64,000 nucleotides of DNA from Amycolatopsis viridis (GCF_011758765.1 NZ_JAANOU010000001.1:1426001-1490000); one strand, 5' to 3'. Shown: positions 41,666 to 51,142, counted from the stretch's first letter. Translations and numbers: made by a program. Notes: generated from the letters alone by a model not told the origin.

Positions 41666-42469
41666 GTGAGCGAGCCGAACGACCTTGACGATCTCGTGGT
41701 GCGCATGGCCGGGGTGGGGGTCCGCCGCGGGCGCACCGACCTCCTGGCCGGCCTCGACTGGTCCGTGGAACTGGACGAGCGCTGGGTGGTGCTGGGTCCC
41801 AACGGCGCGGGCAAGACCACACTGCTCCGGCTCGCGGCCGCCGAGCTGCACCCCACCACCGGGACGGTGCACCTGCTGGGCGAGCAGATCGGCCGCACCA
41901 ACATCTTCGACCTGCGCCCGCGCATCGGCTTCAGCTCGGCCGCGATCGCCGCGCGCGTGCCCGTGGACGAGAAGGTCGGTGACGTCGTGGTGAGCGCCGG
42001 GTACGCGGTGATCGGCCGGTGGCGCGAACAGTACGACCAGCTCGACACCGGCCGCGCCGGGGAACTGCTGGCCGCGATGGGCATCCGGCACCTGGCGGAG
42101 CGCGACTACGGCACCCTGTCCGAGGGCGAACGCAAACGCGCCCTCATCGCCCGCGCCCTGATGACCGATCCCGAGCTGCTGCTGCTCGACGAGCCGGCCG
42201 CGGGCCTGGACCTGGGCGGCCGCGAGGACCTGGTGGCGCGGCTGTCCGAGCTGGCCCTCGACCCGGACGCGCCGGCCATGGTCCTCGTCACACACCACGT
42301 CGAGGAGATCCCGCCCGGCTTCACCCACGCGCTGCTGCTGCGTGACGGTCGGGCCGTGGTCGCGGGCCTGGTCGACGACGTCCTCACGGCCGAGAACCTG
42401 TCCAAGACGTTCGACCAGGATCTGGTGCTCGAACGTTCGGGTGACCGCTTCTTCGCGCGTCGCCGGTAA
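41666..42469 (+). CDS. ABC transporter ATP-binding protein (orphan)
   Basis: The 267-residue ATPase has Walker A LGPNGAGKTT, signature TLSEGERKRALIARAL, Walker B LLLLDEPAAGLD and the H-loop VLVTHHVEEIP. It resembles the ModF/iron-type single-domain ATPases. No permease or binding protein is adjacent, so its partner is elsewhere or it acts as a soluble ABC-F-like or regulatory ATPase. The GTG start is preceded by CACAAT at a spacing that fits a leaderless transcript. It is divergent from the cysteine leader. Confidence 0.9.
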   Translation: MSEPNDLDDLVVRMAGVGVRRGRTDLLAGLDWSVELDERWVVLGPNGAGKTTLLRLAAAELHPTTGTVHLLGEQIGRTNIFDLRPRIGFSSAAIAARVPVDEKVGDVVVSAGYAVIGRWREQYDQLDTGRAGELLAAMGIRHLAERDYGTLSEGERKRALIARALMTDPELLLLDEPAAGLDLGGREDLVARLSELALDPDAPAMVLVTHHVEEIPPGFTHALLLRDGRAVVAGLVDDVLTAENLSKTFDQDLVLERSGDRFFARRR

Positions 42470-42520
42470 GGTCAACCCCTACCAGCCGGTAGGCACCGCA
42501 CGATCAAGGAGGATGCCAGC

Positions 42521-43300
42521 GTGGGCGAGTTCGTTCGGCTCGAGGTGGACGGCGGGATCGGCACGATCCGGCTGGAGCGGCCCCCGGTCAACGCGATCAA
42601 CGGGCAGGTCACGGCGGAGCTCGCGGTGGCCGCGCAGGAGGCCACCGAACGGGCCGACGTGCGCGCGGTCATCCTCTACGGCGGCGAGAAGACGTTCTGC
42701 GGCGGCGCCGACGTCAAGGAGATGGTCACCCGCTCCTACGTCGAGATGCGGTCGTTCGGCGCCAAGCTGCAGAACACGGTGGCCGCGGTGGCCGCGATCC
42801 CGAAGCCGGTCGTCGCCGCGATCACCGGCTACGCCCTGGGCGGCGGGCTCGAGCTGGCGCTGGGTGCGGACTACCGGATCGCCGGGGACAACGTGAAGGT
42901 CGGCCAGCCGGAGATCCTGCTCGGCATCATCCCCGGCGCTGGCGGCACGCAGCGGCTGTCCCGGCTGATCGGCCCCAGCAAGGCCAAGGACCTGGTGTTC
43001 ACCGGTCGCTTCGCCAAGGCCGAGGAGGCCCTCTCGCTCGGCATCGTGGACCAGCTGGTCGCGGCCGACGACGTCTACTCCGCGGCGCAGAAGTGGGCCG
43101 GCCAGTTCGTGAACGGCCCGGCGGTCGCGCTCGCGCAGGCCAAGGCCGCCATCGACGGCGGCCTCGACATGGACCTGGCCAGCGCCCTGAAGCTGGAGAC
43201 CCAGCTGTTCACCGCGCTGTGGGCCACCGAGGACCAGACCACGGGCATGACCTCGTTCGTGGAGAACGGTCCCGGCAAGGCCACCTTCGAGGGGAAGTGA
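42521..43300 (+). CDS. Enoyl-CoA hydratase
   Basis: The 259-residue crotonase has the oxyanion blocks KTFCGGADVKEM and ITGYALGGGLELALGAD. Both catalytic Glu residues are kept, in GGGLEL and VGQPEILLGIIPGAGGTQRL, as in hydratases of beta-oxidation. GTG 42521 follows a GGAGGA site. The next gene (methyltransferase) starts 1 bp after its stop, giving an operon with two methyltransferases. The link between them is not obvious from function. It hydrates trans-2-enoyl-CoA. Confidence 0.94.
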   Translation: MGEFVRLEVDGGIGTIRLERPPVNAINGQVTAELAVAAQEATERADVRAVILYGGEKTFCGGADVKEMVTRSYVEMRSFGAKLQNTVAAVAAIPKPVVAAITGYALGGGLELALGADYRIAGDNVKVGQPEILLGIIPGAGGTQRLSRLIGPSKAKDLVFTGRFAKAEEALSLGIVDQLVAADDVYSAAQKWAGQFVNGPAVALAQAKAAIDGGLDMDLASALKLETQLFTALWATEDQTTGMTSFVENGPGKATFEGK

Positions 43301-43301
43301 C

Positions 43302-44255
43302 GTGACCGCCGATCCCGCGCCCAACCCGCACGCGACCGAGGAAGAGGTCCAGGCGGCGTACTCGGACCCCAAGCTGGCCAACATCCTCTACCACGACTGG
43401 GAGGCCGGCACCTACGACGAGAAGTGGTCGATCTCCTACGACGAGCGCTGCATCTCCTACGCGACCGACGTGTTCACCGCGGTCGCCGGCGAGGCGGGCC
43501 GGCCCTACCCGACCGCGATGGAGCTGGGCAGCGGCACCGGGTTCTTCCTGCTCAACCTGATGCAGGGCGGCGTGATCAAGAAGGGGTTCGTCACCGACCT
43601 CTCGCCGGGCATGGTGCAGGTCGCCTTGCGCAACGCGCGGAACCTGGGACTGGACGTGGACGGCCGGGTCGCCGACGCCGAGCGCATCCCGTACCCGGAC
43701 GACAGCTTCGACCTGGTGGTCGGGCACGCGGTGCTGCACCACATCCCGGACGTGCCGGGCGCGCTGCGCGAGGTGCTGCGGGTGCTCAAACCGGGTGGCC
43801 GGTTCGTGTTCGCCGGTGAGCCGACAAGGATCGGCAACTTCTACGCGCGCAAGCTGGGCCAGCTGACCTGGTGGCTGACCACGAACATCACCAGGGTCCC
43901 GGCGCTGAGCGGCTGGCGCCGCCCGCAGGAGGAGCTGGACGAGTCGTCCCGCGCCGCGGCCCTCGAGGCGGTCGTCGACCTGCACACGTTCGACCCGTCG
44001 GAGCTGGAGCGGATGGCCCTCGGCGCCGGTGCGGTGGACGTCCGGGCGGTCACCGACGAGTTCAGCGCAGCCCTGGCCGGCTGGCCGATCCGGACGTTCG
44101 AGGCGGCGGTGCCGCCGGAGAAGCTGACCGTGCGCTGGCGGATGTTCGCCTACCACCTGTGGCTGCGGCTGTCCGCGCTGGACAAGAAGGTGCTGGCCAA
44201 GGTCCTGCCGCGGCAGCTGTTCTACAACGTGATGATCACCGGCACCAAGCCGTAA
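43302..44255 (+). CDS. Class I SAM-dependent methyltransferase
   Basis: The 317-residue protein has a Rossmann SAM-binding core: MELGSGTGFFLLNL near residue 72 (motif I), DLSPGMVQVALRNA, VADAERIPYPDDSFDLVVGHAVLHHI and LKPGGRFVFAGEP. The N-terminal YSDPKLANILYHDWEAGTYDEKWSISYD is shared with actinobacterial methyltransferases of unknown substrate. It is coupled to the enoyl-CoA hydratase before it, and the next gene starts directly after its stop. The C-terminal helices may bind a hydrophobic acceptor. Substrate unknown. Confidence 0.88.
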   Translation: MTADPAPNPHATEEEVQAAYSDPKLANILYHDWEAGTYDEKWSISYDERCISYATDVFTAVAGEAGRPYPTAMELGSGTGFFLLNLMQGGVIKKGFVTDLSPGMVQVALRNARNLGLDVDGRVADAERIPYPDDSFDLVVGHAVLHHIPDVPGALREVLRVLKPGGRFVFAGEPTRIGNFYARKLGQLTWWLTTNITRVPALSGWRRPQEELDESSRAAALEAVVDLHTFDPSELERMALGAGAVDVRAVTDEFSAALAGWPIRTFEAAVPPEKLTVRWRMFAYHLWLRLSALDKKVLAKVLPRQLFYNVMITGTKP

Positions 44256-45401
44256 GTGCCCTACGCGTTCACCCTCGACGACGTCGCCTTCCTCCGCTCG
44301 GCGGACGGCGCGCGTGCGCTGGCCGCGGTCGCCCGGCTGCCGTTGACCGACCGGGTCGCGGACGTGGCGGCCGTGCGCAAGCTCGTGGGCGAGCGGTTCG
44401 CGCCGGTGCTGGAGACCGTGCTGTTGCGCCGCAAGGGCAAGCTCGACCCGGACTGGCTCTACACCTCCGACGCGCTCCAGCAGGCCAGCGTGCCGCCGGT
44501 CGCCCGGCACCGGGCCACGCGGCTGGCCGGCCGGGACGTGCACGACGTGACCTGTTCGATCGGCGCCGACCTGGCGGAACTGGCCCGGGTCGCGCGGCGC
44601 TGCGTCGGTTCCGACCTGGACCCGGTGCGGCTGGCGATGGCCCGGCACAACTGCCCGGACGTCCCGGTGGTCCGGGCCGACGCGCTGAACCCGGTGACCC
44701 GGGACGCGGTGGTCGTCGCCGACCCGGCGCGCCGCGACTCCGCGGGCCGGCGCACCTGGCGGCCGGCGGACTTCGCCCCGCCCCTGGACGCGCTCGCGGA
44801 CGTGTACGCGGGCCGCGACCTGGCCGTGAAGTGCGCACCCGGCCTCGACCCGGCCGCGGTGCCGTGGGCGGCGGAGATCGAGCTGGTCTCCCTCGACGGG
44901 CAGGTCCGCGAGGCGTGCGTGTGGAGTGCCGGGCTGGCCACCGCGCGCCGCCGCGCCACCGTGCTGCGCTCGGACGGGCCGGGGTGGACGGTGACCGACC
45001 GGGACCCGGACGACGTCGGCGCGGCCGCACCCGGGGAGTGGATCGTCGACCCGGACGGCGCCGTCGTGCGGGCCGGCCTGGTCAAGCACTACGCCGCCCG
45101 GCACGGGCTGTGGCAGCTCGACGAGCGCATCGCCTACCTCACCGGGCACACACCACCGCCCGGTGTGCGCGCGTTCCGGGTCGCCGAGCACGGCCACTAC
45201 CAGGAGAAGTCGCTGCGCACGCTGCTGCGCGCCCGCGGCGTGGGGCGGCTGGAAATCCTGGTACGTGGTCTGGACGTCGACCCCGACGCGCTGCGCAAGC
45301 GGCTCAAGCTGACCGGCGCCGAGGAGGCCACGGTGGTGCTCACCCGCATCGGGCGGACTCCGCACTTCTTCCTCTGTCGCGCGGAACGGGTTCCCCGGTA
45401 G
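44256..45401 (+). CDS. THUMP-like-domain class I SAM methyltransferase
   Basis: This 381-residue protein of an actinobacterial family starts at the GTG immediately following the previous TAA. A degenerate SAM-binding half (VTCSIGADLAELARVARRCVGSDLDPVRLAMARHNC, then VVVADPARRDSAGRRTW) is followed by a C-terminal THUMP-like region (EHGHYQEKSLRTLLRARGVGRLEILVRG). The DPAR motif resembles the catalytic DPPR/NPPY of nucleic-acid methyltransferases. RNA methylation is therefore plausible, but the substrate is unproven. It ends the hydratase/methyltransferase operon. Confidence 0.85.
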   Translation: MPYAFTLDDVAFLRSADGARALAAVARLPLTDRVADVAAVRKLVGERFAPVLETVLLRRKGKLDPDWLYTSDALQQASVPPVARHRATRLAGRDVHDVTCSIGADLAELARVARRCVGSDLDPVRLAMARHNCPDVPVVRADALNPVTRDAVVVADPARRDSAGRRTWRPADFAPPLDALADVYAGRDLAVKCAPGLDPAAVPWAAEIELVSLDGQVREACVWSAGLATARRRATVLRSDGPGWTVTDRDPDDVGAAAPGEWIVDPDGAVVRAGLVKHYAARHGLWQLDERIAYLTGHTPPPGVRAFRVAEHGHYQEKSLRTLLRARGVGRLEILVRGLDVDPDALRKRLKLTGAEEATVVLTRIGRTPHFFLCRAERVPR

Positions 45402-45436
45402 GTTCTCGCCTCGTGCACAGTCCACGGGGAGGAACC

Positions 45437-46192
45437 ATGTTCCGCAAGAAGATGACCGGATTGGTGAAGCTGGCGGCGGCGGCCGCGGTCGGCGCGGCCA
45501 TCGCCGGAGGCACCACCGCGATGGCGACCTCCGGCGGCGGCCACGAACCGGCGAACCTCGGCCAGGTCAAGCTGGACGTCAAGGCCTACTACGGCGACCG
45601 GATCGACGCCGAGGGCAGGCACCACGAGTCCGGCGACAGCCGGTGGGCCACCGACCTGCGGCGGCAGGTCGACGGCGCCCGGCACTACCTCGCGGTCCGC
45701 CTCCAGCAGGGCGTGCGCAACCCGGCGATCGTGCTCGACATCGACGACACCTCCGAGGTCACCTACGGCTGGGAGGCGGACAACGACTTCGGCTTCGACC
45801 CGGTCAAGCAGGAGAAGGCCATCGCGGACGGGGCGTTCCCGGCGATCAAGCCGACCCTCGAGCTGGCGAACTGGGCCGCGCAGCACGGGGTCAAGGTCTA
45901 CTTCCTGACCGGCCGCAAGGAACACCAGGGCCCGGCCTCGCTGAAGAACCTGGCCAACGAGGGTTACCCGGCGCCGGCCGCCGCCTTCTTCAAACCGGAG
46001 ACCGCGGCGCCGGACTACCTGTCGTGCGGCCTGACCTGCACCACCGTGCAGTACAAGTCCGGGACGCGGGCGCACATCGAGTCGCTCGGGTCGACGATCG
46101 TGCTCAACCTCGGCGACCAGTACAGCGACCTCGACGGCGGCCACGCCGAGCGGCCGGTCAAACTGCCGAACCCGATGTACTACCTGCCCTGA
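45437..46192 (+). CDS. Secreted HAD acid phosphatase (class B-like)
   Basis: The 251-residue protein has a signal peptide (MFRKKMTGLVKLAAAAAVGA...TTAMATSGG, cleavage near residue 31) and a HAD IIIB domain with the nucleophile motif AIVLDIDDTSEVT. VYFLTGRKEHQ (motif II), Lys in YKSGTRAH and NLGDQYSDLDGG (motif IV) follow. It probably removes phosphate from extracellular organic substrates. GGGGAGG lies before the ATG. It follows the methyltransferase operon by 35 bp but may be a separate unit. Confidence 0.92.
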   Translation: MFRKKMTGLVKLAAAAAVGAAIAGGTTAMATSGGGHEPANLGQVKLDVKAYYGDRIDAEGRHHESGDSRWATDLRRQVDGARHYLAVRLQQGVRNPAIVLDIDDTSEVTYGWEADNDFGFDPVKQEKAIADGAFPAIKPTLELANWAAQHGVKVYFLTGRKEHQGPASLKNLANEGYPAPAAAFFKPETAAPDYLSCGLTCTTVQYKSGTRAHIESLGSTIVLNLGDQYSDLDGGHAERPVKLPNPMYYLP

Positions 46193-46229
46193 GGCGGAAG
46201 CGGACCGGCGGCGCGTGAGCTGCCACCGG

Positions 46230-47636
46230 CTACCTGCCCACCAGCGTGTCGGTGTTGATCAGCCACTTCCCGTCGCGCTGGATCATGCCGAGGTGGTGCC
46301 GTTCCCGCGAGTGCGAGCCGCCCTTCACGAAGTCGAGCGTGACCTCGACGGCGCTGTCGTCGATCTGCCGGGGGCCGCCGACGATCGTGACCGCGGTGAT
46401 CGTGGACCAGAAGTTCACGTAGCTCGCCTTGCCCTGTGCCTGCAAGGCGGGACCGAGGCGCGCCCAGCCGGCGTCGGTGCCGCCCGGCATCAGGGCGTAG
46501 TAGTCGCTGACCGCCTGGGCCGCGGAGGCGGTGGCCGGGCTGGGACGGACGCTCGTGGTCCCGGCCGTCGTGGTGATGCTGCGGGAGGGCGGGGCGGTGC
46601 TGGCCGGCGGGAGGGTGCTGGTGGACGGGAGGGTGCCGGCGGTGTCGGCGGGGGCCGGGTTGTCGCCGCTGAACGAGGGCAGCAGGACCACCAGCGCGAC
46701 CACGAGAGCGGCGACCACCGCCAGCGCGGCGCCGACGTAGGCGGATCTCCGCCCGGACGGTCTCGGCTGCGGGACCGGCTCCTCGACCTCGGTGCCGGCC
46801 GTCATCAGGGCGAGTTTGCCCAGCTCCGCCGCCAATTCGGGCATCGTCGGCCGGTCCGTCGGGTTCACCTGGAGCATCCGGGTGAGCACGCCGGTGAGCG
46901 GCCCGGCCTGCTCCGGTGGGGCGACCCGGCCGGCGGCGGCCGCGTAGAGGAGCGCCATCTGGTTGTCGAGGTCGCCGTAGGGCATGCGGCCCTCGACGGC
47001 GGTGTAGAGGGTGGCGCCGAGGGAGTAGACGTCGGACTCCGGGCCGGGCTGCTCGCCGCGGGCGGCTTCCGGGGAGAGGAACGCGGGGGTGCCGGCGAAG
47101 CGGCCGCTGCCGGTGAGAGTGCCGTCGTCTGCGGCCTTCGAGATGCCGAAGTCGGTGATCTTGGCCGTGCCGTCCGCGCCGAGCAGGATGTTGCCGGGTT
47201 TCACGTCGCGGTGCACGATCCCGGCGGCGTGGGCCGCAGCCAGGGCGGAAGCCGCGTGGGCGCCGATGCGCGCGACGTCGCCCGGCGGGAGGCTGCCCCG
47301 CTCGGCGAGGACCTCGGCCAGGCTGTGGGAGGGCAGGTACTCCATCACCAGCACGGGCCGGCCGTCGTCATCGGCCACGTCGAAGATGCTGATCGCGTGC
47401 GGGTGCTGCAACCGCGCGGCCAGGCGGGCCTCGCGGAACGACCGCTTGCGGGCCTGCTCGGCCTCGTCGTCGGTGAGCCGCGGCGGGAGCAGGAGTTGTT
47501 TCACCGCAACGGTCCGGTCGAGCAGCTGATCGCTCGCCTCCCACACGACGCCCATCGCGCCCCCGCCGATGTGCCGCCGCAGCCGGTACCGCCCCGCGAT
47601 GACGCGCTCGTGGTCCTGCCCCTCGGTCTCCGTCAC
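46230..47636 (-). CDS. Membrane Ser/Thr protein kinase (PknB-type)
   Basis: The 468-residue protein has a cytosolic kinase domain (about residues 15-275): glycine loop HIGGGAMGVVWEA, Lys in VAVKQLL, the VHRDVKPGNILL catalytic loop, DFGISK, and SPEAARGE. After a Pro-rich linker come a single membrane helix (about 315-337, ALAVVAALVVALVVLL) and an extracellular domain ending with an NTF2-like stretch (VSDYYALMPGG...WLINTDTL). No PASTA repeats are present. It should sense an external ligand and phosphorylate cytosolic proteins. The start is the GTG at 47636. Confidence 0.92.
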   Translation of the reverse strand: MTETEGQDHERVIAGRYRLRRHIGGGAMGVVWEASDQLLDRTVAVKQLLLPPRLTDDEAEQARKRSFREARLAARLQHPHAISIFDVADDDGRPVLVMEYLPSHSLAEVLAERGSLPPGDVARIGAHAASALAAAHAAGIVHRDVKPGNILLGADGTAKITDFGISKAADDGTLTGSGRFAGTPAFLSPEAARGEQPGPESDVYSLGATLYTAVEGRMPYGDLDNQMALLYAAAAGRVAPPEQAGPLTGVLTRMLQVNPTDRPTMPELAAELGKLALMTAGTEVEEPVPQPRPSGRRSAYVGAALAVVAALVVALVVLLPSFSGDNPAPADTAGTLPSTSTLPPASTAPPSRSITTTAGTTSVRPSPATASAAQAVSDYYALMPGGTDAGWARLGPALQAQGKASYVNFWSTITAVTIVGGPRQIDDSAVEVTLDFVKGGSHSRERHHLGMIQRDGKWLINTDTLVGR

Positions 47637-48473
47637 CCGGCAAGGTTACGGTGTGGTCCCAACCCCGCGCGCGGCAAGCACCGGGTGCCGGGCAGGGGTA
47701 CCGGTCGCACCGTCACGGATCCTCCCACCTGGCGGTTTCCGCTGGCCACCGCACCGCGTGGCGGCCATTGGCGGGTTGCCGACCTCAACACCTACTTGAC
47801 CCTTTTCGCGGCACCGTCGCCCGGGAGCACGGGGCAACCGAGGGCCGCCTGGCCGGTGCGCGACGCGGAGATGGCGGACGACAACCGCATGGCGGCGCGC
47901 CAACAGACACCACCACTCCCGCAACGGGAAACGGCGCGGCACAAGCCGCTGGTGACGCGTGCGACCCGCGGGCCCGGTGCGGATGCGCCGCCCGAACAGC
48001 GCTGCGGCCGGCCCGCCTCGCTCGACGGCGGGCGTCTTCCTCGTGGTGCCGCCCGGTCGCGAGCACCGGCTTTCGCCAGTTCCGCGGGGCGGCGCGCCGC
48101 ACCTATGCCTGCGAGGAACCGATTCATGGCGATGAGGTGCCGACGGTGCGCGTCGGTTTTGCCGGAATGGGCGCGAGGTCGGCATTGCGCAGGCGGCTCG
48201 GCGCGGAAATCGGGGCGTCCGAAGGCTGTCCGTGGTGCGGCGTCGTGGTGAACCCGGAAACCGATTCGCGGTGGCACAGCAGCGTTCTCGCCGCCCGGAG
48301 GTGGTGCCGGAGCGCGCCGTCGGGTGAAGCCGGACCCGGTTCCGCGAGCGTCACACGGGAAAATTGCCTTTGCCCGGCCCCAGCGAGTGGACGGCGGGCA
48401 CGGATGAGAGGATGCTAGACGGTGGCAGGCTTTCAGCTTTGTCCATTCAGGACAGTCTCTTCGGGAGGTGCGG
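47637..48473. other. 837-bp gap, no recognised gene
   Basis: The interval lies between the divergent kinase and coiled-coil genes. Several frames are open but none matches a family; one plus-strand frame near 48127 has a CxxC...C pattern (MRCRRCASVLPEW) that could be a small zinc ribbon, yet it lacks a good start signal. The right end should hold the promoter of the gene at 48474. Confidence 0.6.
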
Positions 48474-50282
48474 ATGACGGCCGTGGACGCTCGCGAGGAT
48501 CTGGTGCCACTGCGGACGGATTTCGACCGCTCGTGGCGAGGCTACGATGCTCGGCAGGTGCAGGCGTACGTCCACGCCGTGGAGGCCGACCTGCGGATGG
48601 TGATCGCTGATCGCGACGCGGCGGCCGCGGCCGCGGAGCGTCTTGCCGTTCAGCTCGAGGATCTGCGCTCCGAAAACGACGCCCTGCGGGAGAAGATCGA
48701 CCGGATCAGCCGGAGCCCGATCGACGCGGAGGGGCTGACCGAGCGGCTGCTGCGGATGGTGGAGCTGGCCGAGGACGAGGCCGCGGAGGTCACCGAGCGG
48801 GCTCGGCTGGCGGCCGAGCGGAGCTGGGCCGCGGCCGAGCAGGCGGCCGGGCGGCTGCGTGAGCGGCACGAGCGTCTGGTGGCCGAACTGGATGCCCGCC
48901 GCCGGCAGATGGCCGAGGAGCAGGCCGAGCTGATGCGTCGCACCCAGGCCGAGGTGGACCTGATGACTCGGCAGGCGACGCAGAGCAGGCACAAGCTGGA
49001 CGAGCAGGCCGCCCGCCGCCGCGCCGCGGTGGAAAAGGACTTCGAAGAGGCGATGGCGGTGCGCCGCGCCACGTCGCTCCGCGCCATTGCCGAACGCGAA
49101 GCCGAAGCCCGTGCCAAGGCCGACGAGCTGGTCACCACCGCCCAGACCCGCGCTGACAAGCTCCTCGCGGCCGCCCGCGCGGAGGCCGAAGAGGCCGTGA
49201 CGTCGGCCCGTGCCGAGGCCGAGCAGACCCTGACCTCGGCTCGTGCCGAGGCCGAGCGGAGGCTGGCCGCGGCACGCGCCGAGGCTGAGCAGACCGTGAC
49301 CTCGGCCAGGGCTGAAGCGGACGAGACGTTGACCTCGGCTCGTGCCGAGGCGGAGGAGACGCTGACGTCGGCGCGTACGGAAGCCGACCGGCTGGTCACC
49401 TCGGCCCGTACCCGGTCCGACGACCTGCTCGCCTCCGCTCGTGCTGAAGCCGAAGCCACGGTCGCTTCGGCCCGCGCGAAGGCGGACGACCTGGTCAGCT
49501 CCGCGCGCAAGGAGGCCGACAAGCTGCTGACCTCCGCCCGCGCTGAGGCGGAGGAGACGCTGACGTCGGCGCGGCGCGAGGCGGAACAGACGCTGAGCGC
49601 GGCCCGCGAGGAGGCCGACACCTTGCAGGCCGAGGCCACGAAGCAGGAGGCCGACGCCCGCGCCAGGGCCGAGGACTTGGTGTCCCGGGCCACGGCCGAG
49701 GCCGACGAGCTGGCCGCCGACGCCCGGTCCCGGGCCGACGAGCTCCTCGCCGACGCCACCGCGCGCGCCGACGCCAAGCTCGCTGATGCTGATTCCCGGC
49801 TGTCCGACGCGACCCGGCGTGCCGACGCGATGGTCGCTGAAGCCACCGACCGGGCGAGCTCGCTGGTCGCGTCGGCGACTGCTCGTGCCGAGGACAAGGT
49901 CAGCAGGGCCAGTGCCCAGGCCGAGCGGCTGCTGGCCGAAGCCACCGCCGAGGCCCGCCGCCGCGCCGAGGAGGCTGCGGCCAAGGTCGCCGAGCTGACC
50001 CAGATCCGCGAGGACACCGCCAGCAGGCTTCGTGCCGTCAACGCCCTCCTGGCCGAGGCGACTCCGCTCTGGGCGGAAACTGCGCCAGGTACGCCGGACT
50101 CGCGAGGAGCTTCGCAGGACAGCGTTGCCGCTCACGAGGAAGGCGAGGAACCACGGCCCGGGACGGCGGTGCCCGCCGGGTCCGGAGCCGAAGGCCGGTC
50201 ACCAGCGCTCCCGCGCATCGACATCGCCGTCCCGGTGCAGTCCGCGCCCGCCGACAAGGCCCCGGTGGAAGCGGCTCCCTGA
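48474..50282 (+). CDS. Long DivIVA-like coiled-coil protein with hendecad repeats (Scy/FilP-like)
   Basis: The 602-residue protein has a DivIVA-type N-terminus (DLVPLRTDFDRSWRGYDARQVQAYVHAVEADLRMV, about residues 8-42), then one long coiled coil. From about residue 235 to 390 it is built of thirteen near-exact 11-residue units such as LTSARAEAEET. Eleven-residue periodicity is the hallmark of the streptomycete polarity scaffold Scy and of FilP. It is a paralogue of the protein at 23097. It probably organises hyphal tips or cell wall assembly. GGGAGG precedes the ATG. The acidic/Pro-rich tail (about 540-602) looks disordered. Confidence 0.85.
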   Translation: MTAVDAREDLVPLRTDFDRSWRGYDARQVQAYVHAVEADLRMVIADRDAAAAAAERLAVQLEDLRSENDALREKIDRISRSPIDAEGLTERLLRMVELAEDEAAEVTERARLAAERSWAAAEQAAGRLRERHERLVAELDARRRQMAEEQAELMRRTQAEVDLMTRQATQSRHKLDEQAARRRAAVEKDFEEAMAVRRATSLRAIAEREAEARAKADELVTTAQTRADKLLAAARAEAEEAVTSARAEAEQTLTSARAEAERRLAAARAEAEQTVTSARAEADETLTSARAEAEETLTSARTEADRLVTSARTRSDDLLASARAEAEATVASARAKADDLVSSARKEADKLLTSARAEAEETLTSARREAEQTLSAAREEADTLQAEATKQEADARARAEDLVSRATAEADELAADARSRADELLADATARADAKLADADSRLSDATRRADAMVAEATDRASSLVASATARAEDKVSRASAQAERLLAEATAEARRRAEEAAAKVAELTQIREDTASRLRAVNALLAEATPLWAETAPGTPDSRGASQDSVAAHEEGEEPRPGTAVPAGSGAEGRSPALPRIDIAVPVQSAPADKAPVEAAP

Positions 50283-51142
50283 CGGCCGGTGTCACCACGC
50301 CAGTCCAGCTGGGTGAGCGGCGGGAGGCTTGATCGCCTCCGCTTCAGGTGGCACGTCCCGTTCGGACGGGGCTCGACGGCTGGTGGCGCTGGTGGTGCCG
50401 TGTCGCCCTGCCCAGTAGCAGGCGCGCACGCCTTGCCAGCACGCGCGCCTCTTGCCGGACGTGCACCTCTCGCCAGCACGCGCACCCCTTGCCGGGCGCG
50501 CTGGTCAGGGCTACTCACCGCTCAGCTGTACTCACCGCTCAGCTGTACTCGCTGTCCTGGCGTGCTCACTGCCCTGCGCGTGCCGCACCTGCGCGGCCCC
50601 GGCCATCCAGCCGGCCGGGGTGAGTGACGCGGTCTGGATCACCCGCGCCGCGTTCGTCAAGACCCCAATGGAAGGGTCCCTCCCGCGTCCGGGAGTTGCT
50701 TCCCGGGCCCAGACGCTGGTTCGCCCAGTCCGGTGGCGTCCGGGGCTGTCGGAAAGTTGCGTCGATACCTCCTCGGGGTGGTCGGAGCTGTGTACCTGTT
50801 TTCGGACGCCGCGCTGCCGGATGATCGGCCCTTCCCGACGGCTCGCCCAGGATGGTGCCGAGCCGACACGCCTGCGGATTCTTGCCGGTACCGACCCCGG
50901 ACCGGACCTCGTCGTCGAGGGGTGTGGCGGTCACCTGCCCGCTCTTCCTGAGCCTGCCGCTGCCGCTGCCGCTGCCGCTCGTCGTCCCGCGGTCACTCGG
51001 CCTGCCGTGTCACTCAACCTGCCGCGTCGCTCGACCTGTCGTGTCACCTGACCACCCGCTGTCGGTTGACCTGCTGTGTCGCTTGGCCTGCCGCTCTCAC
51101 TCGGGCTGTCCGTCATTCGGCCCGCGGGCATGGGTGATCCGG
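50283..51142. other. 860-bp low-complexity gap
   Basis: No gene was recognised. The sequence contains short tandem repeats (see 50512), CTGCCG runs near 50950 and degenerate CCTGCCGTGTCACT-like units near 51000-51090. It separates the coiled-coil gene from the stop of the leftward HSP18-type regulator. It resembles a region decaying by slippage. Confidence 0.65.
50512..50554. repeat. Tandem 17-bp repeat
   Basis: TACTCACCGCTCAGCTG occurs twice head-to-tail at 50512-50528 and 50529-50545, followed by a partial third copy (TACTCGCTG). It lies in the gene-free stretch. Confidence 0.85.

Noticed and set aside
43209-45425. 738-codon minus-strand frame
   Set aside because: Antisense to the two methyltransferase genes, whose motifs are clear; composition is His/Arg/Val noise.
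46215-48251. 678-codon plus-strand frame
   Set aside because: It lies antisense to the kinase gene and continues into low-complexity sequence without family motifs.
48127-48255. Small zinc-ribbon protein (MRCRRCASVLPEW...)
   Set aside because: No ribosome-binding site, and two other frames in the same place are equally open.
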